Source: Lentilactobacillus otakiensis DSM 19908 = JCM 15040 (GTDB taxonomy: Bacteria > Bacillota > Bacilli > Lactobacillales > Lactobacillaceae). Taken from it: 64,000 nt of DNA. The stretch covers positions 124,001 through 188,000 of the forward strand of contig NZ_AZED01000014.1 in NCBI RefSeq assembly GCF_001434145.1, given 5' to 3'. The translations under genes were made by a program, and so were the position numbers. The notes under the pieces were generated by a model. That model did no database searches and was not told the origin of the DNA. It saw only the letters and a list, made by a program, of their open reading frames with translations. Shown piece by piece: positions 63,422 through 64,000 of this stretch. How positions within the stretch are numbered: position 1 is the first letter of the stretch; every line of letters starts with the position of its first letter.

Positions 63422-64000
63422 TTGATAACTACAATTATTGTTTTTATAATCGTTTTCGGTATTCTTGTGATCTTTCATGAGTTTGGCCACTATATTACTG
63501 CTAAACGCTCGGGCATTTTAGTCCGAGAATTTTCCGTTGGAATGGGACCAAAAGTTTTCTATTATCGAAAAAATAGTACAACCTTTACTTTGCGGCTGCT
63601 ACCATTGGGCGGTTATGTCCGAATGGCAGGTGAAGCAGACGATGGTGAGGATGAATTAAAACCAGGAACTCCAGTTACGCTTCAGTTGAATGATAACGGG
63701 GTAGTAACCTCCATTAATACCAGTAACAAACACTCACTGTTCCAAGGAATTCCCTTGACTGTGACTGATACCAACCTGGATGACAACTTGTACGTCAAGG
63801 GGTACGAAAATGGTGATGAATCCCAGATTAAATCATATCCGGTTGACCATGACGCCACAATTATTGAAAAAGATGGTACCGAGCTGCAGATTGCCCCTCG
63901 GGATGTTCAATTCCAGTCGGCATCGTTGCCAAACCGGATGTTAACTAACGTAGCTGGTGTATTTAATAACCTGTTGTTAGCGATCTTGGTCTATACAATC
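63422..64000 (+). CDS. rseP: RIP metalloprotease RseP (5' part)
   Basis: The first ~193 residues of an S2P-type intramembrane site-2 protease; the 3' end is outside the window. The zinc motif HEFGH lies in LVIFHEFGHYITAKRSG (about 16-32) within the first membrane helix, and FSVGMGPKVFYYRK and LRLLPLGGYVRMAGE follow. A second membrane segment starts at LTNVAGVFNNLLLAILV near the window edge. TTG 63422 follows AGGAGG (63406-63411). In Gram-positives RseP/RasP cleaves anti-sigma factors and remnant signal peptides. Confidence 0.93.
   Translation, partial: MITTIIVFIIVFGILVIFHEFGHYITAKRSGILVREFSVGMGPKVFYYRKNSTTFTLRLLPLGGYVRMAGEADDGEDELKPGTPVTLQLNDNGVVTSINTSNKHSLFQGIPLTVTDTNLDDNLYVKGYENGDESQIKSYPVDHDATIIEKDGTELQIAPRDVQFQSASLPNRMLTNVAGVFNNLLLAILVYTI

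Overview
The window is a continuous stretch of core chromosome from a low-to-moderate GC Gram-positive bacterium of the Lactobacillaceae, most like the heterofermentative buchneri group (Lentilactobacillus or a close relative). The reasons are the Firmicute-type gene order (pgsA-cinA-recA-rny-ymdB-mutS-mutL-ruvA-ruvB-queA-tgt-yajC-dinB, and rpsB-tsf-pyrH-frr-uppS-cdsA-rseP), strong AGGAGG ribosome sites, frequent TTG/GTG starts, a T-box before alaS, CcpA with a cre site, Bacillus-type LexA boxes, a D-lactate dehydrogenase and a mevalonate-pathway HMG-CoA synthase. The genus is inference. There are no rRNA or tRNA genes, insertion sequences, prophage genes, CRISPR arrays or clear pseudogenes, and no gap between genes exceeds 300 bases.

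Layout. 1-1.2 kb: end of an amino-acid ABC transporter (ATPase and binding lipoprotein). 1.3-5.7 kb: the YfmF/YfmH M16 pair, RodZ and PgsA. 5.8-20.4 kb: genome maintenance and tRNA modification (stand-alone CinA C-domain, RecA, RNase Y, YmdB, MutSL, RuvAB, QueA, Tgt, YajC, DinB). 20.5-30.5 kb: NrnA, a DEAD-box helicase, T-box-controlled AlaS, the IreB-RuvX-DUF1292 trio, ZapA, CvpA, MutS2 and thioredoxin, then an unusual 110-nt hairpin. 30.7-35.8 kb: YslB, glutamate racemase, nucleotide house-cleaning, the c-di-AMP-binding protein CbpB, an MscS channel and two small envelope or stress proteins. 35.8-39.1 kb: divergent pepQ/ccpA with a perfect cre palindrome, and yebC. 39.2-45.2 kb: a comGA-GG competence pseudopilus operon, a YtxK-like methyltransferase and AckA. 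45.2-51 kb: amino-acid permease, two metallophosphoesterases, YutD, a NagD-type phosphatase, a TIGR01906 membrane protein and PspC. 51-57.7 kb: an orphan small protein, MvaS, LexA divergent from DUF896/YneF, PlsC, a TrmN6-type methyltransferase with a GIY-YIG protein, D-LDH and a YjjG phosphatase. 57.8-64 kb: rpsB-tsf, pyrH-frr, an unknown acidic protein, uppS-cdsA and the start of rseP.

How the genes work together. Four Bacillus-type LexA boxes (before recA, ruvA, dinB and lexA) place repressor and targets of an SOS regulon in one window. MutS/MutL (with the endonuclease motif), RuvAB, RuvX, MutS2, RecA and DinB make up a repair and recombination set. The last kilobases carry translation, then undecaprenyl and phospholipid synthesis, in the usual Firmicute order.

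No clearly new multi-gene system is visible. The best candidates for new biology are a nearly fully paired 110-nt element after trxA, two unrecognised small proteins (51120-51371 and 61245-61697), a probable CTG start on the methyltransferase before ackA, and the isolated, structured leader of the comG operon. Many starts were chosen by Shine-Dalgarno spacing and family N-termini rather than as the longest open frame; the entries say where this matters.
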